Shown in pieces: positions 19,099-27,897 of a stretch of 64,000 nucleotides of DNA (the first letter of the stretch is position 1; each line of letters begins with the position of its first letter). Origin of the DNA: Erwinia amylovora (GTDB lineage: Bacteria > Pseudomonadota > Gammaproteobacteria > Enterobacterales > Enterobacteriaceae); contig NZ_CP066796.1 in the NCBI RefSeq assembly GCF_017161565.1, positions 62,001 to 126,000 of the forward strand, in the 5' to 3' direction. The translations under genes and the position numbers were made by a program. The notes below the pieces were generated by a model. The model saw only the letters and a list, made by a program, of their open reading frames with translations, ran no database searches and was not told the origin of the DNA.

Positions 19099-21093
19099 TT
19101 GCGCGTCAGCCGTTCATTAAAGATTAAGCAAATGGCGACCATTTCCAGCGTTGCGCTGGTCACCGTTTGTATCTTTATCGTTATCCAGCTTTTTCATTTT
19201 GTGCAGCAGCGCAGAATTGACTATGCCCAGCAGATGGAGAACGTGGCTCATACCGTGCGCCAGCCCTTGTCGCAGGCGGTACTAAAAGCAGATATCCCGC
19301 AGGCTGAACTTATCCTTAACTCGCTGCGCCCGGCCGGGATCCTTGCGCGGGCAGAAGTGTTATTGCCCAACGGATTACAGGCGCTGCATACCGAGTTTGC
19401 CGCGGAGAGGCCGATCCCGCACTTTATCGCCCGGCTGTTTGAACTGCCGGTGCAGATTACTGTCCCGCTCTATTCGGTTGAACCTGCCAACCCGAAACCG
19501 CTGGCATTTCTGGTTTTGCAGGCGGATTCGTGGCGTGTTTATCAGTTTATTCTTAGTGCTGTATCGACGATGGTCACCGCCTATCTGCTGCTGGCGCTGA
19601 TCCTCTCAGTCTCAATCAGCTGGTGTATAAACCGCCTGATAGTGCGGCCGCTGCGCAATATTGCCAACGCCCTGCAAGATCTCACGCCGCAGCAGGCGAT
19701 TCACCACCAGCTATTGCTGCCTAAGCATCATCGTAATGATGAGATAGGTCTTCTTATCCGCAACTACAACCGCAATCAGCAGGCGCTGTGCGCCATGCAT
19801 GATGAGATGAGCCGTCAGAGTACCCGTTTTACCTTGACCGATCTGCCGAACCAAACCTTATTCCTTGCCATGCTGGAACAGCATCTGCGCGCGATCGGTC
19901 GCTCAGGTGTGTTTACGGTAATGGTGCTGCGTATCGAAACGCTGCTGGAGACCAATGGCCTGGTGACTGACGAACGGCGCGATGCCCTGCTGCTGACGCT
20001 GGTGAGCAAAATTCGCAGCTGTATTGATGAGCGCACGGTTCTGGCGCAGCTGTCGATCGGTGATTTTGCGTTGCTGATTAAGCGCGCTAACAATCCCTTC
20101 CGCGCGCTGCGGCTGGCGCGTACCCTGATGCTGAAGCTCAATCAGCCGGTGCTGCTCCAGCACATGCAGCTGCGGCCTAATATCAGCATTGGCATCGCGC
20201 AGCGTGAAGCGGGCTTTAGCGCGCCCGAACTACTGGCGCGCGCCGTCTCGGCGATGATGTCGGCGCGTCACCAGGGCAAGAACCAGATCCTGTTTTTTGA
20301 TGTGGTGCTGGCCCAGCGGGCGCAGAAGCGGCTGACGCAGGAACATGACATTTTACAGGGGCTGGCAGAGGAAAAATTTGCGCTGTGGCTACAGCCGCAG
20401 GTCGATATGCGCAGCGGTCAACTGGTGGGCGCCGAAGCACTGCTGCGCATGCGCCAACCCGATGGCAGCTGGTCACTGCCGGAGGATCTCATTGCCAACG
20501 CCGAAGAAATAGGCGTAATTGCCATCCTCGGGCGCTGGGTATTTGAAGAATCCTGCCGCATCCTGGCGCAGTGGCAACAGCGCGGCTGTGAGCTGACGCT
20601 AAGCGTCAACCTGTCCGCCATCCAGCTGCGCGAGGCGGCGATGGTGACTCATTTGCAGGCCCTGATCCAACGCTATGGGATCCGTGCTGGTAGCCTGGTG
20701 TTGGAAATCACCGAAACGGCCCAGATCGGCGAGCCGGAGCAGGCACTGCTGTTATTGCAGGAGCTGCAAAAGACCGGCGTTGCCGTCGCGCTGGATGATT
20801 TCGGCATGGGTTATGCCAACCTCAACTGGCTGAACCAGTTTAAAACCCTGCCGATAGGCAAGCTGAAGATGGATCGTAGCTTTGTGACGGTGCTGCCATA
20901 CGATGACACCATGGTGCGTATCATTGCGGCGATTGCCGAGATCGTTAAGCTGGACGTGATTGCAGAAGGCGTCGAAACCGATGAGCAACGCGCGCGGCTG
21001 CTGGCTTGTGGGATCCACTTCGGCCAGGGGTATCTCTATGCGGGAGCGCTGCCGCTGGCGCAGTTTAATCAGCGCTATCTGGCCAGTTACTGA
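19099..21093 (+). CDS. hmsP: HmsP/PdeK-like membrane c-di-GMP phosphodiesterase
   Basis: Inner-membrane protein expected to degrade c-di-GMP near the cellulose machinery. It has 664 residues and begins with TTG after a GGAG site; the N-terminus (MRVSRSLKIKQMA) aligns with E. coli YhjK/PdeK (MRFSRSLTIKQMA). Two membrane helices near residues 15-35 and 150-175 flank a periplasmic domain, followed by HAMP. The GGDEF domain is degenerate: the signature is SIGDF at 319-323, so no cyclase activity is expected. The EAL domain looks intact: EALLR at 446, DDFGMGYANL, KMDRSF and AEGVET. Gene order bcs-hmsP-dctA is the same as in E. coli. Confidence 0.92.
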   Translation: MRVSRSLKIKQMATISSVALVTVCIFIVIQLFHFVQQRRIDYAQQMENVAHTVRQPLSQAVLKADIPQAELILNSLRPAGILARAEVLLPNGLQALHTEFAAERPIPHFIARLFELPVQITVPLYSVEPANPKPLAFLVLQADSWRVYQFILSAVSTMVTAYLLLALILSVSISWCINRLIVRPLRNIANALQDLTPQQAIHHQLLLPKHHRNDEIGLLIRNYNRNQQALCAMHDEMSRQSTRFTLTDLPNQTLFLAMLEQHLRAIGRSGVFTVMVLRIETLLETNGLVTDERRDALLLTLVSKIRSCIDERTVLAQLSIGDFALLIKRANNPFRALRLARTLMLKLNQPVLLQHMQLRPNISIGIAQREAGFSAPELLARAVSAMMSARHQGKNQILFFDVVLAQRAQKRLTQEHDILQGLAEEKFALWLQPQVDMRSGQLVGAEALLRMRQPDGSWSLPEDLIANAEEIGVIAILGRWVFEESCRILAQWQQRGCELTLSVNLSAIQLREAAMVTHLQALIQRYGIRAGSLVLEITETAQIGEPEQALLLLQELQKTGVAVALDDFGMGYANLNWLNQFKTLPIGKLKMDRSFVTVLPYDDTMVRIIAAIAEIVKLDVIAEGVETDEQRARLLACGIHFGQGYLYAGALPLAQFNQRYLASY

Positions 21094-21154
21094 CCACCGC
21101 GCCAGGCTCTGCTCGCGCGCGCTGACTTTCTTTAGTTTCACAACATCGAACTGA

Positions 21155-21170
21155 AGTGATTCAGCTCATA
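21155..21170 (+). promoter_or_regulatory. Candidate CRP site upstream of dctA
   Basis: AGTGA-N6-TCATA matches the CRP core TGTGA-N6-TCACA at 8 of 10 positions, about 115 bases before the dctA ATG. dctA is CRP-dependent in E. coli, which supports the call; a PWM scan would be needed to rank it. Confidence 0.4.
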
Positions 21171-21285
21171 AAAATGAATTATCTGCGGCATCCGCCCCGC
21201 TCGCCATATATCTATCCTGTTAGTCAGGTGTTACTTTCGCGTTATCTTTCTTCTGATTATAACTAAAGTGGTTAACTGAAATCCT

Positions 21286-22560
21286 ATGAAAACCTCTCTG
21301 TTTAAAAGCCTTTACTTCCAGGTGTTGACTGCTATCGCCATTGGTGTGTTGCTCGGCCATTTTTACCCTGAACTGGGCGCGCAGATGAAACCGCTGGGTG
21401 ACGCTTTCGTTAAACTCATCAAAATGATTATTGCTCCGGTGATTTTCTGTACCGTTGTAACCGGGATTGCCGGTATGGAAAGTATGAAAGCTGTCGGGCG
21501 CACGGGTGCGGTGGCGCTGCTGTACTTTGAAGTGGTCAGCACTCTTGCCCTGATTATCGGTCTGGTGGTAGTCAACGTGCTGCAACCCGGCGCGGGTATG
21601 AACGTTGACCCAGCGACGCTGGATGCCAAAGCGGTGGCGATTTACGCCCAGCAGGCGCAGCAGCAGGGCGTTGTTGCGTTCCTGCTGGATGTCATTCCCG
21701 GCAGCGTCATTGGCGCGTTTGCCGGCGGCAATATTCTGCAGGTTCTGCTGTTCGCCATTCTGTTCGGCTTTGCGCTTCATCGTATGGGCGATAAAGGCAC
21801 GCTGGTATTTAACTTTATCGACAGCTTCTCCCACGTTATTTTCGGCATCATTAATATGATTATGCGTCTGGCTCCGATCGGCGCTTTCGGCGCGATGGCT
21901 TTCACCATTGGTAAATACGGTGTGGGATCGCTGGTGCAACTTGGCCAGCTGATTATCTGCTTCTATATCACCTGTGCGCTGTTTGTGGTGGTGGTGCTGG
22001 GAGTGATTGCGCGCGTGGTTGGCTTTAACATCTTCAAATTTATCGCCTATATCAAAGAAGAGCTGCTGATCGTCCTTGGCACATCCTCATCGGAGTCCGC
22101 GCTGCCGCGTATGCTGGCTAAGATGGAGAACCTGGGATGTAAGAAATCGGTGGTGGGTTTGGTTATTCCCACCGGATACTCTTTCAATCTTGATGGCACC
22201 TCGATTTATCTCACCATGGCGGCGGTGTTTATTGCCCAGGCAACCAACAGCCACATGGATATCTGGCACCAGGTCACCCTGCTGGTGGTACTGCTGCTCT
22301 CGTCGAAAGGCGCTGCAGGTGTGACCGGCAGCGGTTTCATCGTGCTGGCGGCAACGCTGTCTGCGGTCGGTCATCTGCCGGTGGCGGGGCTTGCGCTAAT
22401 CCTCGGCATTGACCGTTTTATGTCCGAAGCCCGTGCGCTGACCAATCTGATCGGTAACGGCGTGGCGACCGTGGTGGTGGCTAAGTGGGTGGGCCAGCTG
22501 GATCAGAAGCAGCTAACGGAGACGCTTAGTAAAGGGAAAAAAGAGGTAAAAACCGCCTGA
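21286..22560 (+). CDS. dctA: DctA, C4-dicarboxylate/cation symporter
   Basis: Aerobic uptake of succinate, fumarate and malate across the inner membrane; member of the DAACS (glutamate/dicarboxylate) symporter family. It has 424 residues (E. coli 428). The N-terminus ([19 protein letters not shown]) and the motifs [29 protein letters not shown] and [13 protein letters not shown], which form the hairpin loops and substrate site, are intact. It is a single-gene unit with its own leader of about 190 bases after hmsP, and is followed by a long hairpin. Confidence 0.97.
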   Translation: MKTSLFKSLYFQVLTAIAIGVLLGHFYPELGAQMKPLGDAFVKLIKMIIAPVIFCTVVTGIAGMESMKAVGRTGAVALLYFEVVSTLALIIGLVVVNVLQPGAGMNVDPATLDAKAVAIYAQQAQQQGVVAFLLDVIPGSVIGAFAGGNILQVLLFAILFGFALHRMGDKGTLVFNFIDSFSHVIFGIINMIMRLAPIGAFGAMAFTIGKYGVGSLVQLGQLIICFYITCALFVVVVLGVIARVVGFNIFKFIAYIKEELLIVLGTSSSESALPRMLAKMENLGCKKSVVGLVIPTGYSFNLDGTSIYLTMAAVFIAQATNSHMDIWHQVTLLVVLLLSSKGAAGVTGSGFIVLAATLSAVGHLPVAGLALILGIDRFMSEARALTNLIGNGVATVVVAKWVGQLDQKQLTETLSKGKKEVKTA

Positions 22561-22599
22561 AATCAGTTAACCCTGAGTTAATTTGTGAAAAATGGCCAC

Positions 22600-22636
22600 A
22601 AATGCCCGTCGTGACTTGCCCTCACGGCGGGCATTT
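22600..22636 (+). terminator. Terminator-like hairpin after dctA
   Basis: 15-bp stem AAATGCCCGTCGTGA / TCACGGCGGGCATTT with one G-T wobble and a 7-base loop, 39 bases after the dctA stop. There is no long T-run, so it may mainly protect the 3' end. The remaining bases up to yhjJ (to 22858) hold no gene that I can support. Confidence 0.65.
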
Positions 22637-22858
22637 GCATAATAACCCCCATCTGTTTTAAGAAATTTTATGGCGCTGTGTGACATCCTTGTCGGTGCGT
22701 GGTCTAACAGGCTGTTCCTTAAAAAACAGCGGCTTTGCCAGGTTGTAGCCAAATAATGCGAGTCACAGGAAATTTAGCGGGGATCTCTCATCGCGTGATT
22801 GCAGCAGGCCGTAGCTCACCGGTTATTAATTTGAGTTAGTGATTGAGTAGGGGTTCAC

Positions 22859-24331
22859 ATGCAGGACACCAGAATTCGTCTATTGGTTGGGGGAGTATTG
22901 CTGGCAGCAGCCGGTATTGCGCAGGCTGAAACACTGCAACCCGACCCCGCCTGGCAGCAGGGAAAATTGGCCAATGGTTTCAGCTGGCAGCTGCTCACCA
23001 CGCCTCAACGGCCCAGTGACCGCGTTGAGATCCGCCTGAGGGTGAACACCGGATCTATGGTGGAAAGCGTGCAACAGGAAGGTTACAGTCATCTTTTACC
23101 GCGTCTGTCGCTGGTTCACAACGCCCGGCTGGATCCTGCTCAGCAGCGCTCGCTTTGGCAGCAGAGCATCGACCCGCAGCACCCAAATCCGCCGGTCATC
23201 ACCTCGTACGACTTCACATTGTATAACCTCAGTCTGCCGAATAACCGCCCGGAAGTGCTAAAAGAAGCACTGAGCTGGCTGGCGGCAACCGCAGGCAAAA
23301 TGACCATTAATCAGCAGGTGGTGGATACGGCTATCCAAGCCGATGACCCCGGCGCGACGTGGCCGGGCAATACGCAGGATGTCTGGTGGCGCTATCGTCT
23401 GAATAGCTCCGCCATGCTGGCGCACGATCCTGCCGCCGCCGTGAAACGGCCGGTCGACCTCGCCCAGCTCAATGCCTTTTACAAGCAATGGTACACGCCG
23501 GATGCAATGACGCTGTTTGTGGTGGGCAACGTCGACAGCCGTGGCCTGGTGGAGCAGATCAATAAAATTTTCTCCCCGCTGGCAGGCAAACGTGACCAGC
23601 CAGCCGCGATGCCAACTCTCTCTCCTTTACCGCAGCAGCCGGTGAATTTGGTTAACAATGCCATCAGCCAGGATCGTCTTTCGCTGGTATGGGATAACCC
23701 GTGGCAACCGATCCGCGAATCGGCCAGCCTGCTGCGTTACTGGCAGAGCGATCTGGCGCGTGAAGCGCTGTTCTGGCACGTACAAAAAGCGCTAAGCGAC
23801 AAAAAAACGCCGGGTATGCAGGTCAGCTTCGACTGTCGGGTGCTGTATCAGCGCGCCCAGTGTGCCATCAATATGGATGCGGACAACGCGGCACTGAACG
23901 ACAATCTTGGGCTGATGGCGCAAGAGATGGTTACCGTGCGAGATAAAGGACTGACGCAGCAGGAGTTCGATGCGCTGATGGCGCAGAAAAATGCCGAACT
24001 GAGCAAGCTGTTTGCCACCTATGCCCGTACCGATACCAGCGTGCTGATGAGCCAGCGTCTGCGTTCACAGCAAAACGCAGTGGTGGACATTGCCCCGGAA
24101 CAATATCAGAAGCTGCGCCAGACGTTCCTGTCCGGGATGACGCTGGATATGCTCAATCAGGAGCTACGCCAGCAGCTGACGCAAGATATGACCATGGTGC
24201 TGATGCAGCCTCAAGGCGAAGCGGAAACCAACGTGAAGCTATTGCAGGAAAACTGGCAGAAGATGATGACGCCCGGGGTGACTTCCCCGGCGGCAGCCAC
24301 CGTCGGTGAAAACACCGCGCCTGCATCCTGA
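22859..24331 (+). CDS. yhjJ: YhjJ, periplasmic M16-peptidase-like protein
   Basis: Exported zinc-peptidase-like protein of unknown role, 490 residues. It has a signal peptide (LVGGVLLAAAGIAQA/ETLQ) and two M16-type domains. It aligns with E. coli YhjJ over most of its length (QPDPAWQQGKLANGF, TTPQRPSDRVEIRLRVNTGS, WYTPDAMTLFVVGNVD, DIAPEQYQKLRQ). The inverted zinc motif HxxEH expected in active M16 enzymes is replaced by GYSHLLPRL, so it is probably catalytically inactive, as in E. coli. kdgK, which follows yhjJ in E. coli, is absent. Confidence 0.9.
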   Translation: MQDTRIRLLVGGVLLAAAGIAQAETLQPDPAWQQGKLANGFSWQLLTTPQRPSDRVEIRLRVNTGSMVESVQQEGYSHLLPRLSLVHNARLDPAQQRSLWQQSIDPQHPNPPVITSYDFTLYNLSLPNNRPEVLKEALSWLAATAGKMTINQQVVDTAIQADDPGATWPGNTQDVWWRYRLNSSAMLAHDPAAAVKRPVDLAQLNAFYKQWYTPDAMTLFVVGNVDSRGLVEQINKIFSPLAGKRDQPAAMPTLSPLPQQPVNLVNNAISQDRLSLVWDNPWQPIRESASLLRYWQSDLAREALFWHVQKALSDKKTPGMQVSFDCRVLYQRAQCAINMDADNAALNDNLGLMAQEMVTVRDKGLTQQEFDALMAQKNAELSKLFATYARTDTSVLMSQRLRSQQNAVVDIAPEQYQKLRQTFLSGMTLDMLNQELRQQLTQDMTMVLMQPQGEAETNVKLLQENWQKMMTPGVTSPAAATVGENTAPAS

Positions 24332-24400
24332 ACGCCCCGTCCACAGGCGGCCATGGTCGGCTGCCCTGATCCGCCGGAGGGTGTCCCCGTACCCCATTAG

Positions 24401-24773
24401 CTAAAATCTCGCCAGCGTAGTGTCGATCTCAGGCCACTGCCGCTGCTACGCTTTAAGTCAGCCTCGTTACCGGGGCGCTTCTTCAGCCCGGCGACGGGCG
24501 CGCAGCAATATGCTTTCCATAATCATGCTGAACTGGCATTGAACAAACAGCACCTGCAACATCAGCAGGTCATACGCAAGCACGACTGGACGCCCGTAAA
24601 GCGTGGGGCGGTGATCGATGCGCAGCACGACGGCTGGCTGCTCTTTGCGGCGCGCGTGACGCCAGCCAGCCCTCAATCAACGCGCCCTGGTACCCGATCG
24701 CTGACGTCAAACAGGTTTTCAGTACCATCAAGTTGCGGGTTGAGCTTGCGCCAATTGCGGATGAAACGGCCTA
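24401..24773 (+). pseudogene. Possible frameshifted coding remnant (unrecognised)
   Basis: The 595-base gap between yhjJ and pdeH holds a frame open from 24401 to about 24680 that reads protein-like (WTPVKRGAVIDAQHDGWLLF). It appears to continue in another frame as YPIADVKQVFSTIKLRVEL and stops at 24773. The join would need a frameshift near 24665-24675. I do not recognise the family and it does not resemble KdgK. It may be chance. Confidence 0.2.
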
Positions 24774-24846
24774 AGGTGCAGCTGTTTTGGCGATTGAAAA
24801 GTGCGCCGCTTTGTTACTATTGCCCTGCTAAATGTGGCGGCAAAGC

Positions 24847-24873
24847 TGAAATTATCCAGGACGTTGCCGATAC
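24847..24873 (+). promoter_or_regulatory. Candidate sigma-28 (FliA) promoter of pdeH
   Basis: TGAA-N15-GCCGATAC at the right spacing for the class 3 flagellar consensus TAAA-N15-GCCGATAA, about 55 bases upstream of the pdeH ATG. pdeH (yhjH) is a FliA-dependent gene in E. coli, which supports the call. Confidence 0.55.
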
Positions 24874-24926
24874 TTGCAATACGGGATGCCCATTGAAGGC
24901 GGTCTCACAGACAAAGGATCATATCG

Positions 24927-25700
24927 ATGGTGCTGAACGCGCTCAGCCACCGGCTTCCTTCCTCAATTGTTAAACTAAAGCAGCCAGAAGAACCTGAATA
25001 CTGGCAGCAGTGTCGGCGTTCCTATCACTTCCAGCCCATTTATCGGGTGAACGGAAGTCTGATGGCAATTGAGTTGCTCACCGCGGTGTTTCACCCGGCC
25101 GCCCCGAGCCTGAAAGTATCACCGGAGCTTTATTTTGCCACGCTTGAGGTTCCGCAGCGGCTGGATATCGTCGTCGAACAGCTGGAGTCGCTGGTGAAAT
25201 GGGAAAAGAAATTCATCAGCACTAATATCGTTGCCTCGGTCAACATTGACGGGTCTACGCTGTTAGCTACCCGGCAGAACAGCACGCTGCGCCGGCTGAT
25301 CGCACGCTGCCCGTGGCTGCGTTTTGAACTGGTCGAGCACCATGTGCTGCCGCAGGAACTGATCGCCACGCAAATGCCGGAATTTGGGCCCCTCTGGATG
25401 GATGATTTTGGCTCCGGCATGGCGAACTTCTCCGCCCTGACCGAACTGAAATATGACTATATCAAACTGGCGCGTGAGCTGTTTATCCTGCTGCGTGCCA
25501 GCGAAGAGGGACGCAACCTGTTCGGTATGCTACTGGCGTTGATCAATCGCTACTGTAAAGGGGTGATTGTTGAAGGTGTCGAAACTCGGGAAGACTGGGA
25601 GCAGGTGCGTAACTCCCCGGCCTGTGCAGCCCAGGGCTATTTTTTTTCCCGCCCCGTGCCGATTGAACTGCTGGATACCCTGCCAATGCATGTCATCTGA
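24927..25700 (+). CDS. pdeH: PdeH (YhjH), c-di-GMP phosphodiesterase
   Basis: Soluble stand-alone EAL protein, 257 residues (E. coli 255). It is the main c-di-GMP phosphodiesterase of the flagellar regulon and keeps c-di-GMP low during motility. The EAL signature is the ELL variant at residues 49-51 (MAIELLT), as in E. coli. ASVNIDG, FELVEH, DDFGSGMANFSAL, YDYIKLARELF and EGVET carry the remaining metal and catalytic residues. The ATG is preceded by AAGGA. It sits a few kb from bcs, whose product it opposes, and a sigma-28-like promoter lies upstream. Confidence 0.94.
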   Translation: MVLNALSHRLPSSIVKLKQPEEPEYWQQCRRSYHFQPIYRVNGSLMAIELLTAVFHPAAPSLKVSPELYFATLEVPQRLDIVVEQLESLVKWEKKFISTNIVASVNIDGSTLLATRQNSTLRRLIARCPWLRFELVEHHVLPQELIATQMPEFGPLWMDDFGSGMANFSALTELKYDYIKLARELFILLRASEEGRNLFGMLLALINRYCKGVIVEGVETREDWEQVRNSPACAAQGYFFSRPVPIELLDTLPMHVI

Positions 25701-25764
25701 TGGCATCTGCTAACGTCTCGACTATGCTTTGACCTGAGACGGGTAGCGATCGGGAGAACCACGA

Positions 25765-27822
25765 ATGTCGCGGACGGGGAAAGTTATTAGCTGGATCGGC
25801 GGAATTTTTTTATTGTTGGTGGTGGTTACAGTGACGGCGATCGCGCTTTTTGACTGGAATCGCCTGAAACCCACTATCAATCGAAAAGTTTCGGCAGAGA
25901 TTAACCGCCCGTTTGCCATCCGTGGCGATCTGGGGGTGAGCTGGCAGCGTAACCGCGGTGAACCCGGCTGGCGCAGCTGGGTACCCTGGCCACAGGTGCA
26001 TGCGCAGGATATCATGCTGGGCAACCCGCCCGATATCCCCGATGTCACGATGGTTCACCTGCAACGGGTAGAAGCCACGCTGTCCCCGCTGGCGCTGTTA
26101 AGCCGGCAGATCTATCTGCCGTGGATCTCACTGCAGCAGCCGCAGGCCAGGCTGGTGCAGACTGCCAATGGAAAGAATAACTGGACGTTTAACCTTGCCG
26201 GCAGCGATGACCAGCAGGCCGGTAAGGGATCCTCTGCGTGGTCTTTCCGCCTCGACAACATCGCTTTCGATCGGGGAACCGTCAGCTACCGCGATGCCAT
26301 TAATCAAGCCGATGTGCAGGTGATGGTCGATCCGCTGGGCAAACCGGTGCCTTATGGCCAGCTGGCAGGCGGCGACGATAAGCAAAAAGGCGCGGCCGAC
26401 TTTGTTTTCGGCTGGCGCGCCAGCGGCACATACCACAATGAAAAGCTCAGTGGCGAGGGCAAAACAGGCGGCATGTTGTCACTGCGCAGCCAGAACACGC
26501 CGTTCCCGATTGCTGCCGATGTGCGCAATGGTACCACCCGCGTGCGCATCGCGGGCACGGTGCGGGACCCGCTGAATATGGGCGCGGTGGATATCCGGCT
26601 GCGCTTCTCCGGCGATACGCTGGCTAACCTCTACGGGCTGACCGGCGTGCTGCTGCCAGAAACGCCGCCTTATGAAACCGACGGCCACCTGACAGCGCGT
26701 TTCCAGCAGCCAAACGGAGCGGAATTCCGCTATCAGAACTTCAATGGTCATATCGGCGACAGCGATATTCGCGGCTCGCTCGCCTACCGCCAGGGCAAAC
26801 CCCGACCTGAGCTAACCGGGACGCTGGAGTCGCTGCAGCTGCGCATGGCTGACCTCGGCCCACTGATTGGCGTTAATTCTGGCAAAGACAGCGCGAAAAC
26901 GGCACGGGCGAAAGCGCAACGCGGCGCAACGTCTCCTCAACCTGCTGGCCGGGTACTGCCACACGATGAGTTTGACACGCAAAGCTGGCAGGCGATGGAT
27001 GCTGATGTGCGCTTTCGTGGCAAGCGCATTGAGCACAGCAGTTCATTGCCGGTTAGCGATCTGTCGACCCATTTGATCCTCAAAAATGGCGACCTGCTGC
27101 TCGATCCGCTGCGCTTCGGTATTGCCGGCGGCAGCCTGAATGCCACCGTGCGCTTACAGGGCGATCGGTCGCCGATGCAGGGGCGCGCCGATCTGCAGGT
27201 GCGTAATCTTAAGCTGCGCCAGCTGTTTCCGGACGTGGCCGCCATGCGCAGCGCGTCAGGCCAGATAAACGGCGATGCCAGCCTGATCGGGCGTGGCAAT
27301 TCGGTGGCGGACCTGCTTGCCACCAGCAATGGCTCTCTGAAACTGCTGATGAACGATGGCCTGATCAGCCGCAGCCTGATGGAGATAGTCGGTCTTAACG
27401 TCGGCAACTACGTGGTAGGTAAGCTGTTTGGCGATGACGAAGTGAAAATCAATTGCGCCGCCGCCGATTTGCAGGTGAAACAAGGGCTGGCTTCGTCGCG
27501 TCTGATAGTGTTTGATACCGAAAACGCAATTATCAATATTACCGGCAGCACCAACTTCGCCAACGAACGCCTTGATCTGTCGATTAACCCGGAGAGTAAG
27601 GGCGTCAGAATTATAACTTTGCGTTCACCGCTGTACGTGCGGGGCACGTTTCAAAACCCGGATGCCGGGGTGAAAACCGGTTCGCTGCTGGCTCGTGGTG
27701 CCGCTGCCCTGGCGTTGGGCACGGTGGTGGCGCCGGCCGCCGCGCTGTTGGCGCTGATTTCGCCGAGCGATAACGATGATAACCAGTGCACCCGCGTATT
27801 ACAGCAGATGAAAGGTCAGTAG
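25765..27822 (+). CDS. yhjG: YhjG, AsmA-family membrane-anchored protein
   Basis: AsmA-like protein with one N-terminal membrane helix (VISWIGGIFLLLVVVTVTAIALF) and a large periplasmic beta-rich part, 685 residues (E. coli YhjG about 690). Typical AsmA features are the opening DWNRLKPTINRKVSAEINRPFAIRGDLGVSW and the C-terminal AsmA_2 segment (LLATSNGSLKLLMNDGLISRSLMEIVGLNVGNYV). Family members are linked to phospholipid transport between membranes; the role of YhjG itself is unknown. It lies 64 bases downstream of pdeH and faces yhjE. Confidence 0.9.
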   Translation: MSRTGKVISWIGGIFLLLVVVTVTAIALFDWNRLKPTINRKVSAEINRPFAIRGDLGVSWQRNRGEPGWRSWVPWPQVHAQDIMLGNPPDIPDVTMVHLQRVEATLSPLALLSRQIYLPWISLQQPQARLVQTANGKNNWTFNLAGSDDQQAGKGSSAWSFRLDNIAFDRGTVSYRDAINQADVQVMVDPLGKPVPYGQLAGGDDKQKGAADFVFGWRASGTYHNEKLSGEGKTGGMLSLRSQNTPFPIAADVRNGTTRVRIAGTVRDPLNMGAVDIRLRFSGDTLANLYGLTGVLLPETPPYETDGHLTARFQQPNGAEFRYQNFNGHIGDSDIRGSLAYRQGKPRPELTGTLESLQLRMADLGPLIGVNSGKDSAKTARAKAQRGATSPQPAGRVLPHDEFDTQSWQAMDADVRFRGKRIEHSSSLPVSDLSTHLILKNGDLLLDPLRFGIAGGSLNATVRLQGDRSPMQGRADLQVRNLKLRQLFPDVAAMRSASGQINGDASLIGRGNSVADLLATSNGSLKLLMNDGLISRSLMEIVGLNVGNYVVGKLFGDDEVKINCAAADLQVKQGLASSRLIVFDTENAIINITGSTNFANERLDLSINPESKGVRIITLRSPLYVRGTFQNPDAGVKTGSLLARGAAALALGTVVAPAAALLALISPSDNDDNQCTRVLQQMKGQ

Positions 27823-27854
27823 CCGGGCGCGGTGACGGGAAGAACGATTGAAAA

Positions 27855-27886
27855 GGGGCCGGGGCCAGCCGTTGCCGGTTGCCCCG
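27855..27886. terminator. Terminator-like hairpin between convergent yhjG and yhjE
   Basis: GGGGCCGG pairs with CCGG..GCCCC around a loop of about 12 bases in the 75-base convergent gap. The stem has a short internal bulge and there is no strong T-run, so it may serve both strands weakly. Confidence 0.4.
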
Positions 27887-27897
27887 TGCAACCCCGT

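Noticed and set aside
21220..21939. 239-codon reverse frame over the dctA 5' part
   Set aside because: His/Asn/Gln-rich shadow of dctA with no protein-like features.
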